From NCBI GenBank assembly GCA_017473775.1, contig JAFUJH010000079.1:1-57058 (forward strand): DNA of 57,058 nucleotides. Direction: 5' to 3'. The position numbers were made by a program, and so were the translations under genes. Under the pieces are notes generated by a model. It ran no database searches, was not told the DNA's origin, and worked only from the letters and a program-made list of their open reading frames with translations. This document shows, in pieces, positions 7,763 to 15,982 of the stretch; the stretch's first letter is position 1; every line of letters starts with the position of its first letter. Source of the stretch: Ruminococcus sp. (lineage in GTDB: Bacteria; Bacillota; Clostridia; Oscillospirales; Acutalibacteraceae).

Positions 7763-7795
7763 AGCCTGTGTATTTGTTTACGCAGGCTGTTTTTT
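7763..7795 (+). terminator. Terminator, copy 2 of the duplicated terminator
   Basis: AGCCTG (7763-7768) pairs with CAGGCT (7783-7788), followed by TTTTTT. The sequence is identical over about 31 bases to the terminator at 6394-6425. Confidence 0.8.
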
Positions 7796-7921
7796 GAGTT
7801 GACAAAATATGTAGTTTTATGTACTCTAAATAGGTGAGAAAACAGAATTGTCTATCTTTGTTTTTTTGATTTGCTACATAATTATATTATCGCAAAACTG
7901 TTTTTGCCCTGAGAGGATTAT

Positions 7922-8119
7922 ATGACTAAGAAAATAAACGGAAAAATTGAATGGAGTATGATTGCCGCTATATTTACCCTTGCGTGGCCAACTATGCTTG
8001 AGCAGCTTATGCAGACGGCTGTTCAGTACATAGACACCGCAATGGTGGGTACATTGGGTACACACGCAACTGCCGCAGTTGGCTCTACTACCATGGTGAA
8101 TCGGCTCAGGGGCAGATGA
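7922..8119 (+). pseudogene. Truncated MATE-family efflux transporter
   Basis: The first roughly 58 codons encode a clear MATE N-terminus (AWPTMLEQLMQTAV, then DTAMVGTLG and TTMVN), after which the frame leaves the family sequence and stops at residue 66. Full MATE transporters have about 450 residues and twelve membrane segments, so about 85 percent is missing. The ribosome binding site GAGAGGA and the start are intact. A good terminator at 8154-8189 still follows, which suggests an internal deletion. The truncation lies just before the promoter of the four-gene operon at 8340. Confidence 0.8.
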
Positions 8120-8153
8120 AATCCTCTTGAGAAAAAATAATAAATTTACTTAT

Positions 8154-8189
8154 AAAGCAGTCATTACAGCAATGTTCTGACTGCTTTTT
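8154..8189 (+). terminator. Terminator downstream of the MATE remnant
   Basis: AAAGCAGTCA (8154-8163) pairs with TGACTGCTTT (8178-8187), followed by Ts. The stretch 8120-8339 holds this, the operon promoter and no gene. Confidence 0.75.
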
Positions 8190-8237
8190 GTTCTATATTA
8201 GAAAATAGCAAAAAGTTAAATTTTTTGACATTTCATA

Positions 8238-8266
8238 TTGACAAGCGGTTATATATTTTGTAAAAT
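8238..8266 (+). promoter_or_regulatory. Promoter of the CARF-nuclease/AAA/RyR operon
   Basis: TTGACA (8238-8243), a 17-base spacer and TAAAAT (8261-8266) with a TG extension form a near-consensus promoter. A second TTGACA lies at 8225-8230 and a second TATAAT at 8306-8311. Confidence 0.65.
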
Positions 8267-8339
8267 ATTAACAGTATTACTCAAAATATGACGAAGCTTG
8301 TATGGTATAATTCATAATCAGAAAATGAGGGGTGTAGTA

Positions 8340-9584
8340 ATGACGATTATTGAGTTCTATGATAAAGCTGATATTAACAACATTGTGGGTGCGTTGGTGT
8401 ACAAGCCCCACAAGGTTATCCTCATAGGGGATTGTAACAGGGATATGAATCAGAGTGTTGAGGATTACAGGAGATTGCTTAGCAAAAAAGGCATAAACAC
8501 TGTAATCGACCCGGTAAAGGTAGAGACTCAGAACCTCCATCGGATATACGACGCCCTTGTAAAGATTGTAGAGGAAAACGAGGATTGCGTTTTTGACCTT
8601 GCAGGGGGAGACGACTTGTTCCTTGTGGCTGTGGGTATGATTGCACAGCAGTACAAAGACAAGGTACAGCTTCACAGAATTGACGCAAGGAAGAATACCG
8701 TCACTGACTGCGATGCAGGTCTGAACACTACTGAGGAAATCCCCCTGAGTCTTTCTGTGGAGGAGCTTGTCTCTGTGTACGGAGGCAGGGTTATTTATAC
8801 AGAGGATTTGGATGACGGTACATATAAATGGGATTTTAACGAGGGATTTATCAGGGATATCGAGAAAATGTGGGATATCTTTAAGGATGACCCCAGAGGC
8901 TGGAATACCCAGATGAATGCCCTTGATGGTATGAGCGGCAAGTATTATGGGGACGAAGACCTTTATATCGAAGCGAATAAGGAGGAGGCAAAGGCATACC
9001 TCAAAACCAAGGATGTGAAGTTTGTATTCTTCAACAGAATGTTCCGCAGGCTTGCATCCGCAGGAATTATCCGAGGCTATAACCCGGGCTTTGACTCGGG
9101 TGTGTTCTCCTTCAGCTTTAAGAACGAGCAGGTAAAACGATGCCTCACTAAGGCAGGTCAGCTTCTGGAGCTGTACGCAACTTATGTTGCAAGGGAGCTG
9201 TTCAGAGACGGAGAGGCGTTTTTTGACGATGTAGCAACAGGCGTGTACATCGACTGGGACGGCAAGCTGTCTTCGGAGGATGAGGCTGATGTCCACAACG
9301 AAATAGATATTATTCTGATGAAGGGACTTGTGCCTGTGTTCATCTCCTGCAAGAGCGGAGTTGTCAAGGTGGATGAGCTGTACAAGCTATCCTCGGTTGC
9401 AGACCGATTCGGCGGCCCTTATGTGAAAAAGGTCCTGCTCAGTGCAAGCCTTGATGACGACAAGCGTAACGGCCCTGTTGTCAGAGCAAGAGCGAAGCAG
9501 ATGGGCATCAGAATCATCGACGATGTAGATAATATGTCGGTTTCTTATTTCCGCAAACAGCTTTGTATGCTTTGGGATAATTGA
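8340..9584 (+). CDS. Card1/Can2-like CARF-nuclease (DUF1887 family)
   Basis: This 414-residue protein matches the two-domain plan of DUF1887 proteins such as the Vibrio VC1899 structure and the CRISPR effectors Card1 and Can2. The N-terminal Rossmann-like domain has the strand KVILIGD and the CARF-type loop 'DLAGGDD' (AGGDD at residues 88-92), where CARF domains bind cyclic oligoadenylates. The C-terminal PD-(D/E)XK-type nuclease shows 'NEIDIILMKG' (E321, D323) and 'FISCKSG' (K338). A winged-helix-like region may lie between. The start follows GAGGGG; upstream ATG/GTG codons lack a site. It is the first gene of an operon, 31 bases before the AAA protein, with no CRISPR locus in view. Confidence 0.88.
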   Translation: MTIIEFYDKADINNIVGALVYKPHKVILIGDCNRDMNQSVEDYRRLLSKKGINTVIDPVKVETQNLHRIYDALVKIVEENEDCVFDLAGGDDLFLVAVGMIAQQYKDKVQLHRIDARKNTVTDCDAGLNTTEEIPLSLSVEELVSVYGGRVIYTEDLDDGTYKWDFNEGFIRDIEKMWDIFKDDPRGWNTQMNALDGMSGKYYGDEDLYIEANKEEAKAYLKTKDVKFVFFNRMFRRLASAGIIRGYNPGFDSGVFSFSFKNEQVKRCLTKAGQLLELYATYVARELFRDGEAFFDDVATGVYIDWDGKLSSEDEADVHNEIDIILMKGLVPVFISCKSGVVKVDELYKLSSVADRFGGPYVKKVLLSASLDDDKRNGPVVRARAKQMGIRIIDDVDNMSVSYFRKQLCMLWDN

Positions 9585-9615
9585 TATCAGATTAAAATGA
9601 AATGAGGTAATTACT

Positions 9616-12600
9616 ATGAATGATATTAAATTCAGCTCTTTTATGAAATATGTAATAGAAAAAGCAACCGAGATTGCCAAGACCCGAGGAGAGACAGTGG
9701 CAACGGTTGAGGATATCTTTACCGTTGTGGTTATCAACACTATCCTTGTAATGAATGGTGATATCAGTCAGGACAAATTCTCCAAGGAGGAGATGGAGGC
9801 ACTGGGCAGTTTCGTAAGCTCCTTGACAGGCAATGTTACCGAGCGTATCAGCAGTGTGGCAGAGGCTGTATCTGTCAAGAAGGCAGACCCCTTCAACTCA
9901 ACAATCCAGTACGAATCACTGATTGCAAGGGCAGATAAATCCGCAAGAAAAAACGGCAGTGAGGTTATTACAGCAGATGTGGTTATCAATTGCATCCTTG
10001 AGCGACCCACAGACCTTATCGATAATTTTATGTCAGGCAAGGATATCCCTGCAGCAACCCAGACAGCTCCTGCAAAGCAGACTCCCTTTGCCGATGTTTC
10101 AAAGAAAACCTCAGCCTCACAGGATGCAGTGTATATCTTTGATAACAAGCCCAAGTCCGACACCGAGACCTGCGCTGAGCCTGCCTCAGTGCCTGAGAAA
10201 AAGCAGGAGAGCAGTGAGCCGCCAAAGACCAGACTCGCAAAGGAGATGGAGATACTCAAGCAGGTTCGCGGAAAGCTTCTTGAGAGAGTGTTCGGACAGG
10301 ACCATGTGGTGAACAGCGTTATTCAGGGCCTATTCAAGGCGGCTGTTGCTGATATGACCGACAAGGAGCGTCGCCGTCCCCGTGCAACTTTCCTCTTTGC
10401 AGGCCCTCCCGGAGTAGGTAAGACCTTTATTGCAGAACAGCTCAGAGAGCACTTAGGCTACGAGGAGAGACAGTACAAGCGTTTTGATATGAGTGATTAC
10501 TCTGACGAGGATTCTCTGGTTGGACTTTGCGGCTCGGACGATGTGTACAAGGGTGCACAGCAGGGTCAGCTTACACAGTTTGTGGCTGAGAATCCCAAGT
10601 GTATCATTCTTTTTGACGAGATTGAGAAGGCTCACCTGAAGGTTATCCATCAGTTCCTGCAGATTCTGGATGCAGGCAGATGCCTTGACCAGAAAACAAG
10701 AAGATATGTATCCTTCAAGGATGCAATCGTTATATTCACAACCAACGCAGGCAGACCTTTGTATGAAAATTCAGAGCAGACCACATATGCCGATGTATCA
10801 CCCAAGGTTATCCTCAATGCTCTGAAGAATGATATCGACCCCAACACAAAGGAGCCCTTCTTCCCGGCGGCTATCTGCTCACGATTTGCCACAGGTAATG
10901 TGGTTATGTTCAACCATATGCAGGCTAATGACCTTATCAGACTTGCAAGAAAGAACATTGAGGACCATGTGCAGGCAGTGCAGGAGAGCTTCGGCTATAA
11001 AATTACAATTGACGACAAGCTCTATCCCTCGGTACTGTATGCAGAGGGCGGCCTTGCCGATGCCCGTTCTGTCAGTGCCCGTGCAAAAAGCTTCTTTGAT
11101 AATGAGCTTTACGAGCTGTTAAGACTTGTGGAGGCAGAGGACTCAGCCTTTGGTATTGCAGATGTTGAGAGCATCAGCATTGAGGTTGAGCTTCCTTCGG
11201 ATAAATCCGACATCAGGGCTATGTATAACCCCGAGTTCGGCAGGGACCTGCTTGTTTATGCAGACGAGCAGACCGGTGCCGTAATCAAATCAGCGGCAGA
11301 AGCCTTCAGGGTGCATATTGCTACTGATTATGAGGAAGCAGTAAGAATTATTAAGGAAAAGGACATCAGAGCTGTACTGTGTGACTTCTGCTGCGGCAGC
11401 TCAGAATCCTGTGCTGATTACCTTAATATCGAGGATTTAGAGACTGACGGCAGAGCACTGTTCAGATATGTTACCAAGGAGACAGATGTTCCTGTTTATG
11501 TTATAGCAATGCCCTCAAACCCCTTGAGCGAGGAGGAGATTGTATCCCTCAACAAGGAAGGTGCAAGAGGTATCATAGACAATCTGTCAGATACAAAGGC
11601 ACTTAGTGCGCAGCTTGATGATGTAGGCAATCAGATTCATTATCAGGCTACACTCAAGGAGCTTGCACGAGCCAATAAGATGCTCAGATTCTCCACAGGT
11701 CAGACTATATCACAGGACGGAAAGTCTGCTGTTATAAGACTCTTTGACCTGACTATGGATGTGGCTGTTGACGCAGAGGACCAGGACAGCATCCTCTCCA
11801 AAATGTCAAAGCCTGATATTAAGTTCAAGGATGTACGCGGTGCAGAGGACGCAAAGAAGGAGCTTCAGTTCTTTATCGACTATCTGAAGAATCCCAGAAA
11901 ATACGCAGGCTCAGGAGTAAGCGCACCCAAGGGTATCCTCCTGTACGGCCCTCCCGGAACAGGTAAGACCCTCCTTGCAAAGGCTACAGCAGGTGAGTCG
12001 GATGTTACCTTTATCTCTCAGGAGGGTAACGATTTCCTCAAAGGCGGTATGGGTGAAGGCAAAAAGGCTGTTCATGACTTGTTCTCTCTTGCTCGCAAGT
12101 ATGCTCCTTCTATTATCTTTATCGATGAGATTGACGCCATTGCAAAGGAGCGTACAGGCTACTCCAGCCCTGAGCGGGAAGCTACCCTGACAGCCTTCCT
12201 GACAGAGATGGACGGCTTTAAAACCGATACCTCCAAGCCTGTGTTTGTGCTTGCGGCTACAAACTTTGAGGTTGAGGAGGGTACAGCCAAGAGCCTTGAC
12301 TCTGCACTTATGAGAAGATTCGACAGGCGTATCTACATCGGACTTCCCTCCAAGGAAGGCCGCGAGGAGCACCTGAGAGAAAAAATAAAGAAGAATCCCA
12401 TTTTTGATATCAGTGATGATACAGTGAAGAATATCGCTGTCCGTTCTATGGGTCAGAGCCTTGCAAACCTTGACTCTGTACTTGAACTTGCACTTCGTAC
12501 AGCTCTCAGAGACGGAAAGCGTAAGGTCACAGACCAGATTCTGGATGATGCCTTTGAGACCTTCAACAGCGGCGATGTAAGAAAACGCAGTGAGGAAAAA

Positions 12601-13131
12601 ATACTCCGCACTGCAAGACATGAGGCAGGTCACACCCTTCTTTACTGGCTTGCAGGCGATGTGCCTTCATATGTAACCGTTGTGTCCCGCGGTGATTACG
12701 GCGGATATATGATGCCCGGCGATAAGGCGGAGGAGGGCCTGAGCACCAAGAAGGATATGCTCAACCGAATCCGTACAAGCCTTGCAGGCCGTGCCGCCGA
12801 GATTGTATACTACGGCGAGGAGGACGGAATCTCCACAGGTCCCTCTGCTGACCTGAGAAGTGCCACCAATGTTGCAATGCATATGATTTGCTCATGGGGT
12901 ATGAATGACGACTTCGGACTGTCGGTAATAGATGTAAGCCATGTGGATATGTCATCCTTAGGCGATGATGTGAGAAAGGTCGTAAACGAAATCCTCACAA
13001 CAGAGTTCAGATATGTAAAGGATGTCATCACCAACAATAAGGCGAAGATTGACGCTCTGGTAGATGCCCTCATAGAGCGCAGCCAGCTCACAGGCACCGA
13101 AATAGTAGAAATCTTCGAGTCTGTAAACTAA
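9616..13131 (+). CDS. ClpB-like AAA+ / receiver-like / FtsH-like protease fusion
   Basis: This 1171-residue soluble protein joins parts normally found in separate machines. Residues 1-150 look like a Clp N-domain and are followed by a flexible linker to about 205. A ClpB D2-type AAA+ module has Walker A GPPGVGKT (263-270) and Walker B IILFDE (330-335). Residues about 545-680 resemble a response-regulator receiver fold with an acidic residue at D590. A second AAA+ of FtsH type has GPPGTGKT (778-785), FIDEID and the arginine finger region 'ALMRRFDRR'. An M41 zinc protease follows with HEAGH (1002-1006) and the third ligand candidate D1079, 77 residues on as in FtsH. Unlike FtsH it has no membrane segment. 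It probably unfolds and degrades proteins in response to a signal. Confidence 0.88.
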   Translation: MNDIKFSSFMKYVIEKATEIAKTRGETVATVEDIFTVVVINTILVMNGDISQDKFSKEEMEALGSFVSSLTGNVTERISSVAEAVSVKKADPFNSTIQYESLIARADKSARKNGSEVITADVVINCILERPTDLIDNFMSGKDIPAATQTAPAKQTPFADVSKKTSASQDAVYIFDNKPKSDTETCAEPASVPEKKQESSEPPKTRLAKEMEILKQVRGKLLERVFGQDHVVNSVIQGLFKAAVADMTDKERRRPRATFLFAGPPGVGKTFIAEQLREHLGYEERQYKRFDMSDYSDEDSLVGLCGSDDVYKGAQQGQLTQFVAENPKCIILFDEIEKAHLKVIHQFLQILDAGRCLDQKTRRYVSFKDAIVIFTTNAGRPLYENSEQTTYADVSPKVILNALKNDIDPNTKEPFFPAAICSRFATGNVVMFNHMQANDLIRLARKNIEDHVQAVQESFGYKITIDDKLYPSVLYAEGGLADARSVSARAKSFFDNELYELLRLVEAEDSAFGIADVESISIEVELPSDKSDIRAMYNPEFGRDLLVYADEQTGAVIKSAAEAFRVHIATDYEEAVRIIKEKDIRAVLCDFCCGSSESCADYLNIEDLETDGRALFRYVTKETDVPVYVIAMPSNPLSEEEIVSLNKEGARGIIDNLSDTKALSAQLDDVGNQIHYQATLKELARANKMLRFSTGQTISQDGKSAVIRLFDLTMDVAVDAEDQDSILSKMSKPDIKFKDVRGAEDAKKELQFFIDYLKNPRKYAGSGVSAPKGILLYGPPGTGKTLLAKATAGESDVTFISQEGNDFLKGGMGEGKKAVHDLFSLARKYAPSIIFIDEIDAIAKERTGYSSPEREATLTAFLTEMDGFKTDTSKPVFVLAATNFEVEEGTAKSLDSALMRRFDRRIYIGLPSKEGREEHLREKIKKNPIFDISDDTVKNIAVRSMGQSLANLDSVLELALRTALRDGKRKVTDQILDDAFETFNSGDVRKRSEEKILRTARHEAGHTLLYWLAGDVPSYVTVVSRGDYGGYMMPGDKAEEGLSTKKDMLNRIRTSLAGRAAEIVYYGEEDGISTGPSADLRSATNVAMHMICSWGMNDDFGLSVIDVSHVDMSSLGDDVRKVVNEILTTEFRYVKDVITNNKAKIDALVDALIERSQLTGTEIVEIFESVN

Positions 13132-13153
13132 ACATAGCTTAAAGGAGAACTTT

Positions 13154-15520
13154 ATGAACATAGCAGTTTTTTTACTGGTGTTGTTATCATGGATTGCTTT
13201 TGCAGCAGGTATAGGTACGATTGTATACCTGTTCAAAAAGCAAAAAGGTATGTCTGTCAGTAAAAAGATTCTGATTTTTTCGGGTACACTTTTTCTCTCG
13301 ATATTCCTACTCAGATTGGCTACCTCAGTTTATATTGATGTATCACTGACAAGTAATGCACTGTCAGATGATTTTATCTCTATGCTTGGAGAGAACGCAA
13401 TCAACATAGGTTTCCTTGACCATTGTGTCCGCAGTATGATTCAGTCTTTGCGTACATTTGCGTTTGATGAGGATTTTTATTTGTTTGCAATAACAGCAGA
13501 TAAAATGAAGGACACAGTGTTCTTCTCCTGCAACGCACTTTCCGTGATATACAGAGTCCACGCGGCGGCAGTTACATTGATTGCTCCTGTGACAACCGGT
13601 GCTATTGTTATCGGTTTCCTTACAAAATTGTTCTCCAAGCTTATACTGAAGCTTATGCCTGCCAATCGGGATTTCTATGTGTTCTCTGAGCTTAACAACA
13701 GCTCACTTGCACTTGCACAGAGCATTGTGGATGAACACAAAGCTTCAGAGGAAATGCGCAAGCCTGTTATAGTTTTCACTGATGTGTATATTGACACTGA
13801 GAACGAGGTTGTATCAGAGCGTGTAGCAGCTGCAAAAAATCTGGGTGCAATCTGTCTGACAGATGATATCCTCCATATTAAAATTCGCGGTTGTATCCGT
13901 ACAAAGCGTGGTACAAAGGTGAGCTACCTTCTTATGGATGAAATAGAAGAAAATAATCTGCATACACTATCTATGCTTGCTGAGCACAACAAGGGTGAGC
14001 GGTTGCTTTACTCCTATGTGTATTTGTTTGGCAACGGAGCTTCTGTCAGCAATCTTGTCAAATGTGTGGATTGGAAATTACGCAATGAGTATAAGATTGA
14101 CAAGGATAAGCTCCCTGTAATCAGAGTTATCGAGGGTTACAAAAATCTCGTCTATAATCTTCTTTGTGAGGTTCCCCTGTATGAGCCCCTTGTGGGTCGG
14201 GTTCCTGTTGAGGGTAAAAAGGAAAAAGACCTGAATGTTACCATTATCGGCAGTGGTATTATCGGTATGCAGATGTTCCTTGCAACCTATTGGATGGGAC
14301 AGATGCTGGATGTTAACCTGCATATCAATATAGTTTCTCAGGAGAGTGAGGAGTCCTTCAGAGACAGAGTCAACCTGATAAATTCAGATGTTCTCAAAAC
14401 AGAGGCATCACAGGCAGATACAGAGCTTCTCAGGATTTACTCCAATTCTCACGAAACAGCAAAGCCCTACTTCACTATGAGGTATACAGTTGCCGATGTT
14501 ATGACAGGCAATTTGTACGATGCACTGAACAAAAAGCACACAAGCGGACGATTTGCTCTTTGCCAGTCAGATTACTTTGTTGTAGCTATCGGCTCTGATG
14601 AGAATAATATTCTGGTAGCTAACAAAATCAAAGAGATAATCGGCAGGGATTTGTTATGCGACAGAACTAACAGACGGGCGATAATCAACTATGTTGTCTA
14701 TGACAAGGATGTTTGTTCAACGCTCAACTGTGTTCAGGATAATCCCAATATTTATATGAATGCTTTTGGTAATTTCAGGGATGTATATAACTATAATTAT
14801 GTATTTATGTCCAGAACCGATAAGGTTGCAGTGAAGCTTAACGAGACTCATGCCCACAAGTCCTCCCGTTATAATACATACGGTAAGGAAGAGATGAACG
14901 CATATGTCTCTGATGAATACAAATACTGGTCATCTATAGCCAGAGGAATTCATATTCCGTACAAATACTTTTCTGCAGGAGCAATCACTGCTTCAGCGGT
15001 GTTTGATAAGGCTCTGCCTGCAACAGAGGATCAGGCTGTGATTCAGGATTATCTGAGGCGGGTTTGTCTGGAGGATGGCTTTGAAGCTGATAACCTGCCC
15101 ACTGTAGAGGAGCGGGAAAAACTCTACTACAGACTTACATGGCTTGAGCACAGACGATGGGTCGCTTTTATCAGGACCTGCGGTTTTTCTGCTCCTGACA
15201 AGGAACAGCTTGATGCATATGCATTTGTAGACGGTAACGGTACCAAGGAGCTTTCCTTGAAGTTCCATCCTTGTCTTGTGGAGTGTGACGAGTTCAAACC
15301 AAAGCTTCCTGCCGCACAGCCAAGAACAGGTGATATTGCAAAAGGTGTGGGCACTGACCTCAAATGCATTAAAGTTGATAATTACGATTGCCTTGATGCT
15401 GTGTCTTTATATCTGCACAAGCTTGCACAGGACCGTGTTGAAGGTATCGGTTGTGTTTATAAGGCATACGATTGTCCTTATGAGTACAATCCAAAGAATA
15501 AAACAATAACAATTCAATAA
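13154..15520 (+). CDS. Membrane protein with Rossmann domains and RyR-like C-terminus
   Basis: This 788-residue protein begins with two membrane segments (residues 1-27, 35-60) and a third at about 138-165. The cytoplasmic remainder has a TrkA/RCK-like Rossmann domain starting near residue 172 ('FYVFSELN'), a second one with the dinucleotide loop GSGIIG (366-371), and a C-terminal region with LEHRRW (664-669), the motif that marks prokaryotic RyR-related domains. RCK-type domains gate ion channels by binding nucleotides. A membrane effector controlled by a nucleotide ligand is therefore plausible but unproven, since no channel filter is visible. It starts after AAAGGAGAA, 22 bases after the AAA protease. 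Confidence 0.75.
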   Translation: MNIAVFLLVLLSWIAFAAGIGTIVYLFKKQKGMSVSKKILIFSGTLFLSIFLLRLATSVYIDVSLTSNALSDDFISMLGENAINIGFLDHCVRSMIQSLRTFAFDEDFYLFAITADKMKDTVFFSCNALSVIYRVHAAAVTLIAPVTTGAIVIGFLTKLFSKLILKLMPANRDFYVFSELNNSSLALAQSIVDEHKASEEMRKPVIVFTDVYIDTENEVVSERVAAAKNLGAICLTDDILHIKIRGCIRTKRGTKVSYLLMDEIEENNLHTLSMLAEHNKGERLLYSYVYLFGNGASVSNLVKCVDWKLRNEYKIDKDKLPVIRVIEGYKNLVYNLLCEVPLYEPLVGRVPVEGKKEKDLNVTIIGSGIIGMQMFLATYWMGQMLDVNLHINIVSQESEESFRDRVNLINSDVLKTEASQADTELLRIYSNSHETAKPYFTMRYTVADVMTGNLYDALNKKHTSGRFALCQSDYFVVAIGSDENNILVANKIKEIIGRDLLCDRTNRRAIINYVVYDKDVCSTLNCVQDNPNIYMNAFGNFRDVYNYNYVFMSRTDKVAVKLNETHAHKSSRYNTYGKEEMNAYVSDEYKYWSSIARGIHIPYKYFSAGAITASAVFDKALPATEDQAVIQDYLRRVCLEDGFEADNLPTVEEREKLYYRLTWLEHRRWVAFIRTCGFSAPDKEQLDAYAFVDGNGTKELSLKFHPCLVECDEFKPKLPAAQPRTGDIAKGVGTDLKCIKVDNYDCLDAVSLYLHKLAQDRVEGIGCVYKAYDCPYEYNPKNKTITIQ

Positions 15521-15568
15521 TCTGACATTGATGTAATATACTTTATCACAGATAAAGGAGGAAGATAT

Positions 15569-15853
15569 ATGTATACACCAAAACCCGTTGACACAAGTGA
15601 TGTGGAGCTGTCTGCAGATTTGTTGGAGCTTACAGAGAAAATTGCAGAGAATGTGCACGAGGTCTGGGCTGCCGGCAGAGTAGCCGAGGGCTGGACCTAC
15701 GGCGAGGTGCGTGACGATGAGAAGAAGACTACACCCTGCCTTGTGCCTTACTGCGAGCTTCCCGAATCAGAGAAGGACTACGACCGCAACACAGCACTTG
15801 AGTCTATCCGTCTTATAGTAACTCTCGGTTATGAGATAAAGAAGAAAGATTGA
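15569..15853 (+). CDS. Stand-alone RyR domain protein
   Basis: The 94 residues consist almost entirely of one ryanodine-receptor (RyR) repeat: 'PxPVDTSDVEL', 'ENVHEVWAAGR', 'GWTYGEVRDDEKK', 'PCLVPYCELPESEKDYDRNT' and a final 'LGYEI'. RyR domains occur in animal calcium channels and scattered in bacteria, where they have been proposed to bind nucleotide-derived ligands. Here the domain is free and could act as a ligand buffer, sensor or partner of the membrane protein upstream, which ends in a related domain. A strong AAAGGAGGAAG ribosome binding site precedes the ATG. It is the last gene of the operon. Confidence 0.9.
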   Translation: MYTPKPVDTSDVELSADLLELTEKIAENVHEVWAAGRVAEGWTYGEVRDDEKKTTPCLVPYCELPESEKDYDRNTALESIRLIVTLGYEIKKKD

Positions 15854-15868
15854 TGACAATCACACAGG

Positions 15869-15898
15869 GCAGGCTGTCTTTTTGCGGCCTGCTCTTTT
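15869..15898 (+). terminator. Terminator of the CARF/AAA/RyR operon
   Basis: GCAGGC (15869-15874) pairs with GCCTGC (15887-15892), followed by TCTTTTAT. It marks the right end of the operon. Confidence 0.7.
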
Positions 15899-15920
15899 AT
15901 TTGCAGGATTTGTGTCCAAA

Positions 15921-15951
15921 ACTTGCATTTTTGCAAGTGTGGTGGTATAAT
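15921..15951 (+). promoter_or_regulatory. ppa promoter with overlapping dyad
   Basis: TTGCAT (15923-15928), a 17-base spacer and TATAAT (15946-15951) form the promoter. A perfect dyad ACTTGCA-TTTT-TGCAAGT (15921-15938) covers the -35 element and looks like an operator. Confidence 0.55.
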
Positions 15952-15982
15952 GTAAATATTATACAGAGAAGGAGAAGGGTAT

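Noticed and set aside
8277-9296. 339-residue open frame on the minus strand
   Set aside because: It lies wholly opposite the Card1-like gene, has no ribosome binding site and a low-complexity composition. It is a shadow frame.
11911-12633. 240-residue open frame on the minus strand
   Set aside because: Antisense shadow of the AAA/FtsH fusion gene; no start signal.
9616-13131. Housekeeping FtsH
   Set aside because: Normal FtsH is about 600-700 residues with two N-terminal membrane helices. This protein has none, and carries an extra ClpB-type ATPase and a receiver-like domain.
8340-15853. Type III CRISPR locus around the Card1-like gene
   Set aside because: I found no array of spaced direct repeats and no cas gene in the window. 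The neighbours are AAA+, Rossmann/RyR and RyR proteins, so I treat the system as CRISPR-independent.
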